Below are positions 15,000 to 27,795 of a DNA stretch of 64,000 bases, piece after piece. The translations under genes and the position numbers were made by a program. This stretch comes from Psoroptes ovis (taxonomy: Eukaryota; Arthropoda; Arachnida; Sarcoptiformes; Psoroptidae), in the NCBI GenBank assembly GCA_002943765.1, contig PQWQ01000016.1, positions 620,001-684,000 on the forward strand, given 5' to 3'. Positions within the stretch are counted from its first letter, which is position 1. Every line of letters starts with the position of its first letter. The notes under the pieces were generated by a model, which worked only from the letters and a program-made list of their open reading frames with translations, was not told the DNA's origin and made no database searches.

Positions 15000-15333
15000 C
15001 GTTGTTGATTAATTGAATTAATTTATATTCAATTTAATTTAATAATAATAATTTCAAGAATATGGATCAATTCAAATCTTGAAATGATGAATATTACACA
15101 TTGAAATATGAAAACAAATGAAATTCTTTCAAAAAAAAAAAAAAAAAAATTCTTGTTGTCATGACTACTTGACAATTTATTATTGATTTGGACAGATTTT
15201 ATTACATAAATACAACCATTCATTTTTTCATAAAATAAAACAAATAATTTCATTTGTACGAATGATACATTCAACGATATATATATAGCAAAGAATGATG
15301 GCTTATTGAAATATTTGTGAATCAATCACAAAT
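15000..15333. other. Spacer between dynein-2 start and MEST 3' end
   Basis: Holds the dynein 5' UTR/promoter and the downstream region of the MEST-like gene. A minus-strand AATAAA (TTTATT at 15176-15181) is a plausible MEST poly(A) signal. A poly(A) run lies at about 15131-15149. The 98-codon open frame here is non-coding by composition. Confidence 0.45.
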
Positions 15334-16677
15334 TCATAAAAAATTATTTTCATATAAAAATTTTCGATATGATTCCATTACATCATCAGGTGATTCTAGC
15401 TGTGGATAATGGCCAATATTTGAATCTAAAACTTTAATATTTGGTCGATTAATAATGCTACGATAAAATTCATCGAATGGTGGTGGATTTACTGGATCAG
15501 CTGGTCCATATATAAACAATAACGGTATTGATTGTGTATCACGTATTGCATCAATCCATTCATCTTCATTTTCAAAACGTTCATCAATATATGCAAGAAG
15601 TTTGTTCAATATTAAATAACCATCATTATGTCGTATTAATTTCCACATATCATACAATTCAGCAATTGTTGGTGGATTTTTCGTTCCGAATACACTGGTC
15701 ATACCGATATAAACAAAATAACGATTCATTAAACGTATTACGATTGAATCAATAATTGGTATACGTAATAATTTTTGAAATATAACTGGACGATGATGAG
15801 ATGGAAATATGCCTCCGTTCATCATACAAACAGATTTTATGTTGAAGGGTAAAAGTTTTTTCCTAATTTTAAAAAAATGAAAAATAAAACAATTAATTTT
15901 AATGATTCAAAATACAATAATGATTATCATACTTATTCAATGATAATAATTGTTGAGCAACAGTATCACCATAATCATGTGATAATATATGTACATCATC
16001 AATGTCCAAATATTTGATCAATGTTTGTATCAATTCAGCTTGATCAAATATTGAATATTTATGTGATTTCTACAATTCGAATACAATGAAATTTCAGAAT
16101 TGAAATCATTCAATAATTCAATAATGTTAACATACAGGTTTATCACTGAAACCGAAACCAAGAAAATCCGGAGCAATTATTCGACTAAAATGTGTGGATA
16201 ATTTTGGCAATATTTTATATAAATCTAAATTAGATGTTGGATATCCATGTAGATATAATAATATTGGACCATTTGTATTGTTTGTCATTTTATCTAGAAA
16301 TTATTGAATGATAATTTTAATTATATTTTTCTTATTATACACAATTATCACTTACCAATATAAAATATTCGGTAATTTTCTGGACGATAATAAAAATATT
16401 TACCCATATCTTGCCAACTATGCAACAATGGTGATATTGGTGGTTCTGGATAGTGGGTAAACCATGTGAATAATATTGCAATCAATACAATAATTATTGC
16501 AATCATATTACGAATAAAATGACCAACAACTTTCTTATCAATCATATTTTTCTCATATTTGCCATCTTTCGTATGGGTGAAACGTTCCAATTCTCGACGT
16601 TTTTTAGCCAACAAATCATCTTTTTGATCACCATGAGAATAATCAAATCTTGATCGTAATTTATTCGATTCATTCAT
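15334..16677 (-). CDS. MEST: MEST-like alpha/beta hydrolase
   Basis: Four exons (16356-16677, 16136-16293, 15933-16069, 15334-15862), with junction phases consistent, give 381 residues (human MEST about 335). An N-terminal membrane anchor lies at about residues 52-72. The hydrolase core follows, with the oxyanion motif LHGYPTS, a DFLGFGFSDKP block and the nucleophile elbow SHDYGD, whose Asp is as in MEST and epoxide-hydrolase relatives. GGIFPSHHRP and the conserved MEST region SVFGTKNPPT..ELYDMW come next, then the acid/His motifs YGPADPVNPP and IGHYPQLE. MEST proteins are ER-associated and their substrate is unsettled, so the reaction here is not assigned. The start ATG at 16677 precedes a polar, basic cytoplasmic segment. 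Confidence 0.92.
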
Positions 16678-17027
16678 TTTCGGACAAAACTATTGATCGA
16701 AAACAATTGGCCACAATTAAAAAAATATATGAGAAAATATGTTTTGTTTACATGCACATTATTGCCATAAAAAATATTTTGTCGATTTCTGCATGCAGAT
16801 CAATCAATGAAATTTTTTTGTTTATTTTTTTTTTTTTCGCTCAACAAAAATTGTTGAAAGCTTTTTTTTTGGGTACTGTGTGCATACAAGCACAAATAAC
16901 CAGTCACATGTTATTTGATTGCAGAGAAGTGAAATAACGCATGTTTCTTTGGTTTATTTTTGAATTTTTTAAATTTAAATTCAGAAATATTAAAGATATT
17001 TACAATTTCAATTGAAATTTTATTGTT
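16678..17027. other. Spacer between MEST start and protease 3' end
   Basis: AT-rich, with a poly(T) run near 16829-16839. A minus-strand AATAAA (TTTATT at 16953-16958) lies about 70 nt past the protease stop and is its likely poly(A) signal. The rest should be the MEST promoter/5' UTR. No coding signal is visible. Confidence 0.45.
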
Positions 17028-18205
17028 TCAATCAAATAAAATATAATAATCTTCCAATGTTGTTGTCATTGATATTGTTGTCGGTGTCAATTCGGTTGTT
17101 CTCATTGCTTCGATCGATTCTGTTGTCAAATATTCCTGATTTTGATCAGCGATTTGATCTAAAATCCATTCAACATATTTAGCGACACGTGTATAAACAC
17201 CTGGATAATTAGGACGTGCACATCCACGACCCCATGATACGATACCGATTTGATAGAATTTTTTATTGATTTCATTATTATGATTATGATGGCAATATTC
17301 TAAAAGCATTGGACCACCTGAATCACCTTGACATGAATCTTTCGTACCACCATTATCATTATCGATGGCACAAATATGTTTTTGATTTATTCGTTTGGGG
17401 CCATAAATTTTTTCACATTTTTCATTACTAATAATCGGTATTTGTACTTCATGTAAACGATTAGTAATAACACCACCTTCATGTTTATGACCCCAACCAA
17501 TGATCGTAGTATTGATACCGTTTTTAATTTTTTCATCAATTTTAGTGTTTGGTAAACAAATTGGTTGCAATGATGTGCTCGACGATAGATTAAGGGTTTC
17601 ATTCAATTTAAGCAAAGCAATATCATTGATCATAGTCATTGGATGATATGATTCATGTACAATAATTTTTACGATTGACAGGAATTGTCCATTCGAAAAT
17701 GAATGATTGATTGATGTATGATTGTGATTATGATTATTATTATTATTCAATGATGGTAATCGATGATTACCAATAAAAATTTTAAACAATTCAATCGATT
17801 GACTATTACGTTGTACACAATGTGCTGCAGTCAAAATATATTTATCATTTATGATTGTACCACCGCAAATAAAACGATTTCGACGATAAATTCCGACCAT
17901 CCATGGCCATGAATTTGTTCGTGATTCTATACCGCCAACAATATATGAATCATATGTTTTAATCAATGGATTTTGACCACAATTAGCTTAATTGAAAAAA
18001 AATGAAATGAAAATTCAAATTAAAGAAATTAAATTCAAATTCAATCCAAATATATACTTATATTAAGAATACGATTTATATACGATTGTTCATCATTATC
18101 ATCATCATTCACCACCACCTCATAATCAATGATAGCAATGACATTCAACAATTTTAAATTAATAAATATGAAAATCATCAACATAAACAAATATTCAGAG
18201 GCCAT
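17028..18205 (-). CDS. Secreted S1A (trypsin-like) serine protease zymogen
   Basis: Two exons (18058-18205, 17028-17986) give 368 residues. A signal peptide (about 1-24) is followed by an acidic propeptide with a cysteine (NCGQNP) that can pair with the catalytic-domain cysteine in QPICLP, as in two-chain S1 proteases. The mature domain starts at IVGG (about residue 64). The triad is His in TAAHC (about 104), Asp in NDIALLKL (about 170) and Ser in GDSGGP (about 271). The Asp in KDSCQGDSGGP occupies the S1-pocket position 189, predicting cleavage after Arg/Lys. An Asn/His-rich insertion loop and a Thr-rich C-terminal extension of about 38 residues are extra. The residue just before IVGG is Tyr, not Arg or Lys, which is unusual. 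It is not obviously a group 3, 6 or 9 mite allergen; digestive or haemolymph roles are both possible. Confidence 0.92.
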
Positions 18206-19760
18206 GTTTTTTTTTGGTCATCATTTGTTTGATTTTAGAAATTCAAAATGAAAAAATAAAAACCAAAAGGCCAAAATCAATGGTCAAAATTCTGATAGCA
18301 TTCAGGTCATCACCTTGATCTTGATCATTAATTGTTTATATTTGTTTACAAGCAAAAAGAAATAATGACATTTCAACCGATAATAATAATAATTTTTCCA
18401 ATTTTTCAACTAGCCAAAGGTCAACACGAAAAAAAAGTGAGTTCAAAGGTCAAAATGACCAAAGATTTCTGAATTGTAAAACAAGATTTTATCATTTATT
18501 TATTATTATTCATCATATAAATATAAAATAAGATTTGTTTCTTTGTATTTTTTTTAAATTTCAAGCCATATTTATATGTATATTGATGCATGTAAATGAT
18601 CATATATTGTACTTGTATTTGGTAGCTTTGTAGTTTATAATCCAAAAAAATAAAAATAAAAATAAAAATAAAAATAAAATAAAATAAAATAAATGTACGA
18701 ATCAAAAATACACAAAATGTGATTATCTCACAAATGTGTTTGTCTGTTTGTTTATTTGTATAAATGTGTATGTATTTATCAATATATATATATATGTAAA
18801 TGTTTACAAAGGTATTTATAATTGTATGTTATTTATAATTGTAAATATATATATTTTTGAATATTTATATATGTATATGAAAGTGTTTGTGTATATTTAT
18901 TTATTTATATTTATATGTCAAAATATTTATAAATATTTGTGTGTGTGTGTCTTAATATAAGTCTTTAAATGTGTGCATTGTCTTGCGTGTATGTTTGAAA
19001 GATTTCAAAATATTAATATTAGAAAATATTAATCCTTTAGTCACTGAAATAATAGAAAAATTGAAATTTAAAAAAAATTAAAAGGCGCCATTCAAAAAAT
19101 GAACAAGGTGTTTGTCTGTTTATTTGTTTGACAGTCAGTTTTTTTTGTGTTTAAATGAATTGAATGTTAGTCAGATATGATGAGACAAATATTGTTGGTT
19201 TGTGTGTGGGTGTGTATGCATTGTTTTTCTATGTGTGTGTTTACACAACTTGAATTATTATTATTATTCATATATCAAAATGTACAAATGTCAATATCTT
19301 ATAAAATAAAAAAGAAAAAATTAAATCTCATTTCGTTGTGTTTATGAATAATAAAAAACACATTTACACTTTCAGTGTAATCAAATATGATTTGGTCAAT
19401 TTTATGTGTATGTAGGTATGTTTGTATATGTAGATATTCGGGTGTTTCTATGGGGTATGAAGGGTTTCTATGGGGGTTTATGTAAGAATTTTTTTTTTGG
19501 TTTTTTTTTGTTGGTTGGTTTCAGATTAATCAGTCAGTTGTGTTTGTGTCATGTTGATTAGTGTCATAATAGTAACTAAATATAAATAATGTATCAAATA
19601 TTGGTCCAATATGTGTTCTTGGTTGTGGAATGTCCAATATGTGTTCATGTGTAGGTGTGTTTGTTAACAAGTGTATATGTCTTGTAGATTTATTTCAGAT
19701 ACATGGATTAATGGATTAAGCAAGAAAATATTTAATCGATTAATTTAATCACGGAGATGA
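18206..19760. other. 3' flank/UTR of the BAF57-like gene and protease promoter, repeat-rich
   Basis: The stretch holds an (AAAAT)n/(AAAT)n microsatellite at about 18647-18693, TATATA and TATG tracts at 18780-18900, and TG-rich sequence at 18938-18950 and 19198-19240. No protein-coding exon is evident; open frames here are made of simple repeats. It probably contains a long 3' UTR for the minus-strand gene ending at 19761 and, at its left, the protease promoter. Confidence 0.45.
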
Positions 19761-22700
19761 TCATTTACGATGTCTCAAGGTTCTTGTATTTGATGATTGT
19801 GATGATGAATTGTTTGAACGTTTTTTATTATTATTACCACCAGTACCAACATTAGGTCCTGTACCACTGTTATTACCAGTTGTCATTATATTTGATGTTA
19901 CTGTTGTTGTTACATTTGTAGCTGTAGCTGTTGTTGCTGCTGCTGTTGATGATGCTACAGAAACCGATAATGATGTATTTGATAGTGATTTATCATTATT
20001 ATTATTATTATTGCTTGAATTATTTGTCATTTGTTGTTGATGCTGTTGTTGTTGTTGTAATGATTCACTTGATGAATTTGTTCGTAAACGATTTTTTAAT
20101 TGTTTTTTATTAGCATTATCATTATTATTATCATTATTATTTGTACGATTTAATAATTTATTTGATTTAGATTCATTTTTCTTAACATTTATTATTGTTG
20201 TATTAGTTGTATTATCGTCATTATTATTATCAGCATTATCATTAGTTTTATTATTATTATTGCCATCATTTGATGATGATGATGAATCTTCATCTTGTTC
20301 TTCTTCTTCATCATCTAATGATGATGATGATGATGAATTTGAATCATCATCATTTGAATCATCATCATCATCATCTTGTTCATAATCATCATCATCATCA
20401 TCTTGTTCATAATCAATATCATCAACATGACCATAATCAGATAGATCATCATCATCATCGTCATCATCATCATCATCATCATAATCAGAATCTTTATAAG
20501 CAAAATTAATTGATTGTTCTTGTTTAATGCTGCTGTTGTTGCTGCTGCTATTATTATTATTGTTATTATTATTATTATTACATTTTTTATTTGAAGATTT
20601 TGTCGTCAATGTTCCTGCTGATGCTGATGCTGGTGATGATGATAATGATTGTTTTTTGTTCAATGTTTTATCACATTTTTGTATCAAAGATTTTCGTTTA
20701 TTTCCAATCTTTTTCTTTGTAGTCATTGTCGTAGTCGTCGATGATGATGATGATGATGTTGTTGTTGAGGCCAATGTTGTTGTCTTAGTTGATTTTATTG
20801 ATTTCATTTTCTCTTCATTATTAGCATTTTGTTTTATTAATGATAATGTTTCTTTTTTATCATCATCATCATCATCATCAATTAATATAATTGATTCAGG
20901 CATAGTAGATGGTGGACTGAGAATCGTTGTTTCATTATCCGTGTCCACTTCGGTAACATCCGATTTATTTTTTTCCTCCTCATCATCTTCATTTTGATCA
21001 CATTTTTGGCATTCGCTATTGGTGTCTTTATTTTTATTATTATTATTATTATTATTAGTTTTGATAGGGTTATTGTTATTATTGCTATTTTTATTATTAT
21101 TATTGCTAGCCACTTTTGCCGATGATGATGATGATGATGATGACTTAGTTTTCTTACTATTTTTATTATTATTCGATTTCGATTTCTTTTTAGTTTTTGT
21201 CACTGACGCAGCTGTTTGTGGTTGCTGTTGTTGTTGCTGCTGTTGCGGCGATTGTTGTGGTTGTTGCTGTTGCGGCAATTGTTGTTGTTGTTGCTGTTGC
21301 TGATGCTGGTGTTGATGATGCCCTGGACAAACATTAGGCGAAATCACTTGCCTATGTACTGGACTAATAATAGTTGAAGCTGGTTGATGTTGTTGTTGTT
21401 GCGGTTGCTGCTGCTTGGATTGTAATGATTTATTTGATTGCATGTGTGGTGAAGTTTGATGATGTTGTTGTGGCTGTTGTGGTTGTTGATTTTGAAATTG
21501 TGGATAATGATGACGATGAATTTCTGAAGTCATATATTGGCCAGAAATAGGTGAAGATTGTTGCTGCGGTTGTAAATTATGTTCTGGATGATGATGATGA
21601 TGTGGTGGTGGTGCTACACCTGAATATGGCTGCTGTTGCTGTTGCGGCGGTGGTTGATGATGAGGATGATGATAATTGGCATGCGGATGTGGCATATGGC
21701 CATGAAGATATTGTTGTGGCTGATATGGTGGATGCTGTGAAGATTGATTCTGTGATTGAGATAATGGCATCGGATATTCTGGATATTGTTGGTGTTGAGC
21801 GTAATGATGTGATTGCGGCAACTGCTGAGAATGTGGATGCTGCTGCTGATGATGATGTGATGGTGGACCTTGATGAAGTTGCTGCGGATGATGATGACTG
21901 CCCATACTGGCCATCATCGGCATAGAATCTGATACTGATGATGGTGGCAATTTATGTACGACTGGTGGCGATTGCTGTTGTGATGGTGCTCCACCAGAAA
22001 TCGCTTGTGCTTGGGCTTGTGCTTGAGCGGCAGCTGCAGCCGCTGCTGCTGCAGCTTTTGATTTCTTCGGTTTAAGCTTAGCTTTACTTTTATCCTTGGC
22101 CTTTTTGGTACCACTATTTGATTTCGTTGAGCTGGTAGATTTTTTCATTGAGCCAGATTTGGTTTGCTGTTGATGCTGTGGCGGAATCAAGGATTGCTGT
22201 TGATGCTGTGGTGGAATCAATGTTTGCTGTTGATGCTGTGGCGGAGTCAATGATTGCTGTTGATGCTGTGGTGGAATCAATGATTGCTGTTGATGCTGTG
22301 GTGGAATCAATGAGTGTTGTTGATGCTGTGGCGGAGTCAATGATTGCTGGTGATGCTGTGGCGGAGTCAATGATTGCTGGTGATGCCCATGGCTTATATC
22401 ACTATGAGGATTCACAACATAGTTGGAAGGCATACCAGATGCATGTACATTAGCTGGCGATCGCCTATGTTGCTGTTGATGGTGTGAATGCTGCGAAATG
22501 CCAGGATGATATGAAGGTGCACTACCAGATGATGGTCCCATTTCTTGACTCATGAAATTTGGCATCTGTTGTGGACCAGTGCTCGATGGTGGCCCACCAT
22601 ACGATGGATGCGGACCACCATGTACAGTCAAAGTTGAACCTGGTTGAGCTGATGTCGGTCCGCTCAAAGCGTTTCGCAGATTATAGTTAATATCGACATG

Positions 22701-24589
22701 ATGTGGTGGAATAGATGATGCTGGTGCCGATGATGATGGTACCACTGGCGACTGAGGCGGTGGTCCTTGTGGATGATGATGATGGAAATTATGATGATGA
22801 AACGGAGTAGATGTTGCTGAATTTATATTTGAATGCGGAGGTTGATGTTGTGGTTGATAACAAGCATTAGTGTTTAATTGATGGTGTGGTTGACCAACAA
22901 TAGGCTGCTGTTGCTGATGCGTGCTCGAATGTGGCATCATGGTTGATGTGGATGTTGCCGTTGTGGTGGAGATCGTGGTCACCGTTGTTGATGATTTTTG
23001 TGAAACAGGATAGAAGCTCGATGGTGGATTTTGTGTTGATTGTGCTTGTGTTATTGGTGTTGCCGGTTTTTCATAATTATTTGCAATATTAGCACCATAT
23101 TGCACCATTTTATTATTATTATTATAAGGTGTTTGAGATGATTGTTTGTTATTTTGGCTAGATTGATCATTTGGCTGCATTGTCATTGGATAATTTGTAT
23201 TTATTCTATTTTCATCACCAATTTGATTGGTGTTTGTTGATGTTACGATTGTTGTCGTTAATGATATTGATGAAGATTGACCAGCAGAAACATTAGATGG
23301 TTGCTGTTGTTGTTGTTGTTGTAAATTGCACGAATATTGCTGTTTATTATTTGGATTATCAACAATGAAATTTAGATAAGAATCTGAGTTTTTTGACTTA
23401 TTATAAAAATCATAATTAGAATCGACAACAGTATTGGTTCTGGAAAAACGTTGCTGTCTTATTTGTTCCCAAGCATCATCGACCATTTTTTGAAACATTT
23501 CTGAATCTACCGCAGGACGTTCAGTAAAACGTTCCATTTGTCGTTGAAATTCTTGACTAGATTCAACTAATTTACGTTTCTTTTCATTAAACGATCGTTC
23601 CATATTAAATAAATCATTTAATGAACGTTCTTGATGTGTAATTAGTGAATCTGATTGTTTACGTAATATTTCTAAACGACTGCTCGTCACATAGGTACGA
23701 ACATCGGGCATTATTTGATCGGAAAAAATTTCCGTCATAAGAACATTATTACGATGAAAACGTGTAGCAGCTGTTTGTTTGGCGCTATCAATACCAGCTA
23801 TGTTACCACCAGATTCATCTTCCATCATTGTATTGGATTCATCTTCAGGATAATAACCGAATTGATTATATGGAGTTTCTTGTTGATTCGTAGCAGTAGA
23901 TGATGGCAATGAATTTCGATCATCTTTAGTGTTAGCCATTTGTTTCTAAAAAAAATAATAATAAATCACAATCAGATTACACACACACACGAAAAAAAAA
24001 TCAAAATAAAATTATACTTTTCGACTGGATTTACTCGATTTTTCATTTTTAGATTTGGAAGATCGATTAGAATGTGATTCCTGAAAATGAACAGAAGAAA
24101 AAATGAGCCATTTTAGTTCCAATTTCATTTTGATTAAACAAATAAAAAACAAAATACCGTTCGATGTTGTTGTGTCGGTACATTGACCACTGGTCTTGTC
24201 GGATTAAAATTCGGATGTCCACGATTTGGATAATAAATAAATGGTGAACCACCATAAGCAGCATTAGGTCCGGATGATGTTATTGTTGATGTTAATGAAG
24301 ATGGAGCAATTGTTGCTGTTGCTACAGCTGTCACCGACGATGATAATGATGATGAATGTGTGGAAGCATTAGCAGCTGCAACAGCAGCAGCCGCAGCTAC
24401 AATTGCTGCTGATGTTGTTGATGATGATGAAGTTGTTGTTGTTGTTGAAGTGGATGATTGTGCCATCATTGTTGTTGTTGTTGATGATGACGATGATCCG
24501 GTATTCATATTTTCGCTGGTATTTTTATTATTAATTCGATTATTTTTATTATTATTGTTGGCACTTGAATTAATAGAGGTGCCAACCAT
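19761..24589 (-). CDS. SMARCE1/BAF57 (Bap111/dalao)-like SWI/SNF subunit without an HMG box
   Basis: Three exons (24158-24589, 24018-24080, 19761-23945), all in phase 0, encode 1,559 residues. Residues about 220-310 (TAATRFHRNNVLMTEIFSD, PDVRTYVTSSRLEILRKQ, FNEKKRKLVESSQEFQRQM) match the conserved coiled-coil region that follows the HMG box in SMARCE1/BAF57. The N-terminal exon is Asn/Ser/Thr/Ala-rich and ends in a Tyr/Asn/Pro segment like the vertebrate N-terminus. The HMG box expected between these parts is absent; only a 21-residue Ser/Lys exon lies there. The remaining ~1,250 residues are low complexity: poly-Gln, His, Pro, Asn, Ser and Asp, a decapeptide repeat, and a Lys/Ser-rich basic block. 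A role as a BAF chromatin-remodelling subunit in the nucleus is inferred from the conserved region. Vertebrate BAF57 has only about 411 residues. Confidence 0.72.
22160..22392 (-). repeat. 30-bp coding minisatellite (decapeptide repeat)
   Basis: About eight tandem 30-bp units inside the BAF57-like gene encode decapeptides of the form QQSLTPPQHQ, QQSLIPPQHQ and QQTLIPPQHQ. Units differ mainly at one Thr/Ile codon and at synonymous third positions, so the array has expanded as a unit rather than by codon slippage. Confidence 0.9.
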
Positions 24590-27500
24590 TATTATTATTA
24601 TTATTCTACGAATAATTTATTTAAATCAATCATTCAAAATTAATACGAATTTTTTTTTTCGAAACTATAAAATTGAAATGAAAATTGAAATTAATATGCT
24701 TAATTATCACCCCGCAAAAAAAATATCAATCAATACGTACCTTTCAAAAAGAAAAAATGTTGAAATTTCGAAATTTTAAAAATGTCAAATTAGCGAAATC
24801 AAATTCGAAATGACACATATATATGAGATCAAAATTTTGACATTTTGAATGTTGTTGTTAAATAAATATATACAGAGAAAAATGTCAAAATATAAATACC
24901 AACCAGCAACCACAGCTAATATAAACACACAGTGTGACAAAATACAAAATACTTTAAATGAATGACACCAACACACAAAAAAATTATAACCAAATTGGAA
25001 TCATTGAATCACAATAAACAAAAAATCGAAATTGAATTCAAAATATTTCGATCAATTGCACAATAATATATATCAAACAAAATGTATGCACAAATATTAA
25101 ACAACTAAATGGATTCTATTGAATTAATATTCAAAACAAGAAGTTATTTGTTTTATATCGAAATTGAAATTGATTGATTGATTCAAAGTTTTCTTAAACA
25201 AACAAAAGAATTAAGAAAATGGAAAATAATTATTTCGAAATAATAATAATTTTCGAAAATATTTTAAATATATTCAGTCTTATTCAAATGTTAATATTGT
25301 CGATCGCTTATTACCATCATAATTAATAATATTATCATTATTATTATATCGAATCAATGTATTAATTAATCATGATAATAATAACACTGATAAAAATAAA
25401 AATAATTAATCACAAATTGTAAATAATGTTATTAAACACATCTATTCATTCATTCATTCATTCAATTGAATTGAATTGTCATTTGATTTCATTTTATTTA
25501 AATCAAAAATTGAAAAATGAAAAAATCGAATCGAATTTAATTGTTTTTAATTGTTTTCATCATCATCATCACATATCAATCAAATTTGAAAAATTCAAAT
25601 AAACACAAACAAACACAAAAAATGTTTTAGAAAAATATGGAAAATGGAAAATTAAAATAACGAACAATGATGATGATGATGATGATGATGACCAACCAAC
25701 CACCTCATAGCAAAAACCGAAAAAAAAATGAAAACCAAAATATTTGGGTAGTGGCAAATCGTAATGTGTGTATGTGCATGTGTTCCGAGATTTGAATTTT
25801 TTTTTTTTTTGAAAATATTCAAAACTTTATGAGTTTATCTCCATTCGAGCTCAATGATTGGTGCCGCTGCTATGGCTGTGAAGCCGCTACTGTAAACAAC
25901 AGTTGAAAATTCAATTAATTTCGTTTTGTTTTTTTTTGTTTTGTTTGGTTTCGATACAAAACAAATGGACGATATACGCATGCACATTTTTTAATGTTGA
26001 AAATATTTGATAACAAAAGAGGTTGTCCGAAAAGTTTATTTAGGCTAATCACAATGAAAATCGGTCAGTACTTTGTGGACAGCCTGAAGAAATAAATGGC
26101 ATTTTTTATTTTTTTATTTTTCTTTGATTTCGATGACGATAAACGAAAATAGCAGACAATATAAATAAATATTTGAATATTTGAATATATTTTGAATTTA
26201 ATAGCAATTTCTATACGGCTAAAATATACATTCATGACATATTAATACACATATATTTGTTTGGTTTTGTTGGTTGGTTTATTGGTTGTTTGGCAGTTTG
26301 TTTTTGTTTGGTTGGTAGGTATACAAAGAAATAAGAAGGTTTTCTTCTTCTTTTTCTTATTCTTCCAGTATTTTCAACTCATAAGCCTTCTTTGAAAGCT
26401 TTGACTTTTTCAAAAAAATGAATATTTTGTATATACATATTGTATACATTATATGTTTGGTTCATGTATGCATTAAGGAATGATAAAGATGATGATAATT
26501 TATGTGTTTAAAACACATCCATACATCCACCATTGATAAGTTGATACATTGATAAGGCTATAAGGCTGTTTTTCTTGTTTTCTTTGAACCATGTTTTTAT
26601 TGGAGGATGTGATGGCAATGGTGGTGGTGTTGAATGGTGGTGGTGGCATACAAAATACTTGTGAGGCCAAGACCTTTGTATTTTTTTTCCCATCTTTGAT
26701 TATTATCACCAAATAACATCAAAACGAAGAATTTGGTATTTGAGTATTTGAGAGTTTGAATGTTTGTATGCATCATTCAATGGCTCTTGATGATGCACCA
26801 TTTAACTATGCATTCAATCGTTCATTGCTTTATTTGATTCGTTGAATTTTAAAAAATTTAAGCTCAAATTTTTGCCCCTATTCCTCCGAGTTTAATCCGG
26901 TGTAGTAGTGGTGAATGATGATGATGGCGCTGGTGACAACTGTAGCAATGGTGTTTTGCTCATTTGACTTGACATCCATTCAAATGATGAAATCAAATGA
27001 TTGTACCATTGCTCGTATGGTTCAAATACAGAGATTGATTGGTTGTCGACCAGTGGTAAAATGTTCAGGGCATCAAAGTTGGTGTCTTTTTTTTACCACT
27101 ACTAACCAGAGTTTTATTGTCATTGTATTTTCTAAGGGTTTCGAAAATATTCAATGTATTTTATAGGGGAGAATATACCATTCAAAGAGGTCTTAATCCA
27201 TCCAAAATTGTAGTGGAATATAATAACAATGATAATTGTATTTACATTCAGCAATAATATTTTTGATACATTCAACCAGATTAAAGTTTACAATGATTGG
27301 CCGTTAGGCGGTGTTTTTTTTCAATTATTTTAAATTTGAATTTCTATTTTACATCAATTTTCTTTAATATTAAATTATAAAATTTGAACTGGTTTGTTCA
27401 ATGCATAGTCAAAACCTAGTCATAGTCATACCTATTCAAAGATTAGTAGATTGTGATCAATTCAAATTCAGACATTAGATTTTTCTAAAAGTCTTTTCGA

Positions 27501-27795
27501 ATGATGACGCAGCGTAGCTTGCTTGCTTAACCAGTAGCACAGTGTTTTTTCATTTTTAATAGTCAGGGATATATCTTTGATTTGATCAAAACATGCAGAT
27601 ATATAAACACATATACAAACACATACTCAAGCCATAAAAAATGACCAATTCAAAGGATTATGTTTGCCTTATGGAATATTTAAATAAATCTTTGAAAAAA
27701 ATAAAATAAAATTCAAAGGCTTTACTTTGAACCATCTGGTGATGAAGAAACAAAACAAATAATTTTAAAATAAATATTTCAACATTTCAAATACT
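24590..27795. other. 3.2-kb intergenic region upstream of the BAF57-like gene
   Basis: No convincing gene. It holds a palindromic GAAATT-rich tract (24650-24790), AT-rich sequence to 25800, a locally GC-richer patch at about 25840-25900 that could be a promoter or untranslated first exon of the minus-strand gene, a shortened mariner-type MITE (26018-26087), and a (GGT)n stretch near 26610-26645. An 83-codon frame at 26915-27166 has no recognisable domain and I do not call it. Confidence 0.45.
26018..26087. mobile_element. Shortened copy of the mariner-type MITE
   Basis: The left end reads AGGTTGTCCGAAAAGTTT. The right end, read inward on the other strand, is AGGCTGTCCACAAAGTAC. These match the two ends of the 80-bp element at 57032-57111, but the element is about 12 bp shorter and has lost the outer TTA and clear TA duplication. 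It has no coding capacity. Confidence 0.7.

Noticed and set aside
15029..15325. 98-codon minus-strand frame after the MEST-like gene
   Set aside because: Contains a poly-Phe run from a poly(A) tract and lies where the MEST 3' UTR is expected.
20315..21925. Several long open frames opposite or out of frame with the BAF57-like gene
   Set aside because: They are frame shadows of trinucleotide repeats (poly-Leu, poly-Cys, poly-Val) of the real minus-strand exon.
26915..27166. 83-codon plus-strand open frame
   Set aside because: No domain, no splice partners, begins with four Met codons from an ATG repeat, and composition is like the flanking non-coding DNA.
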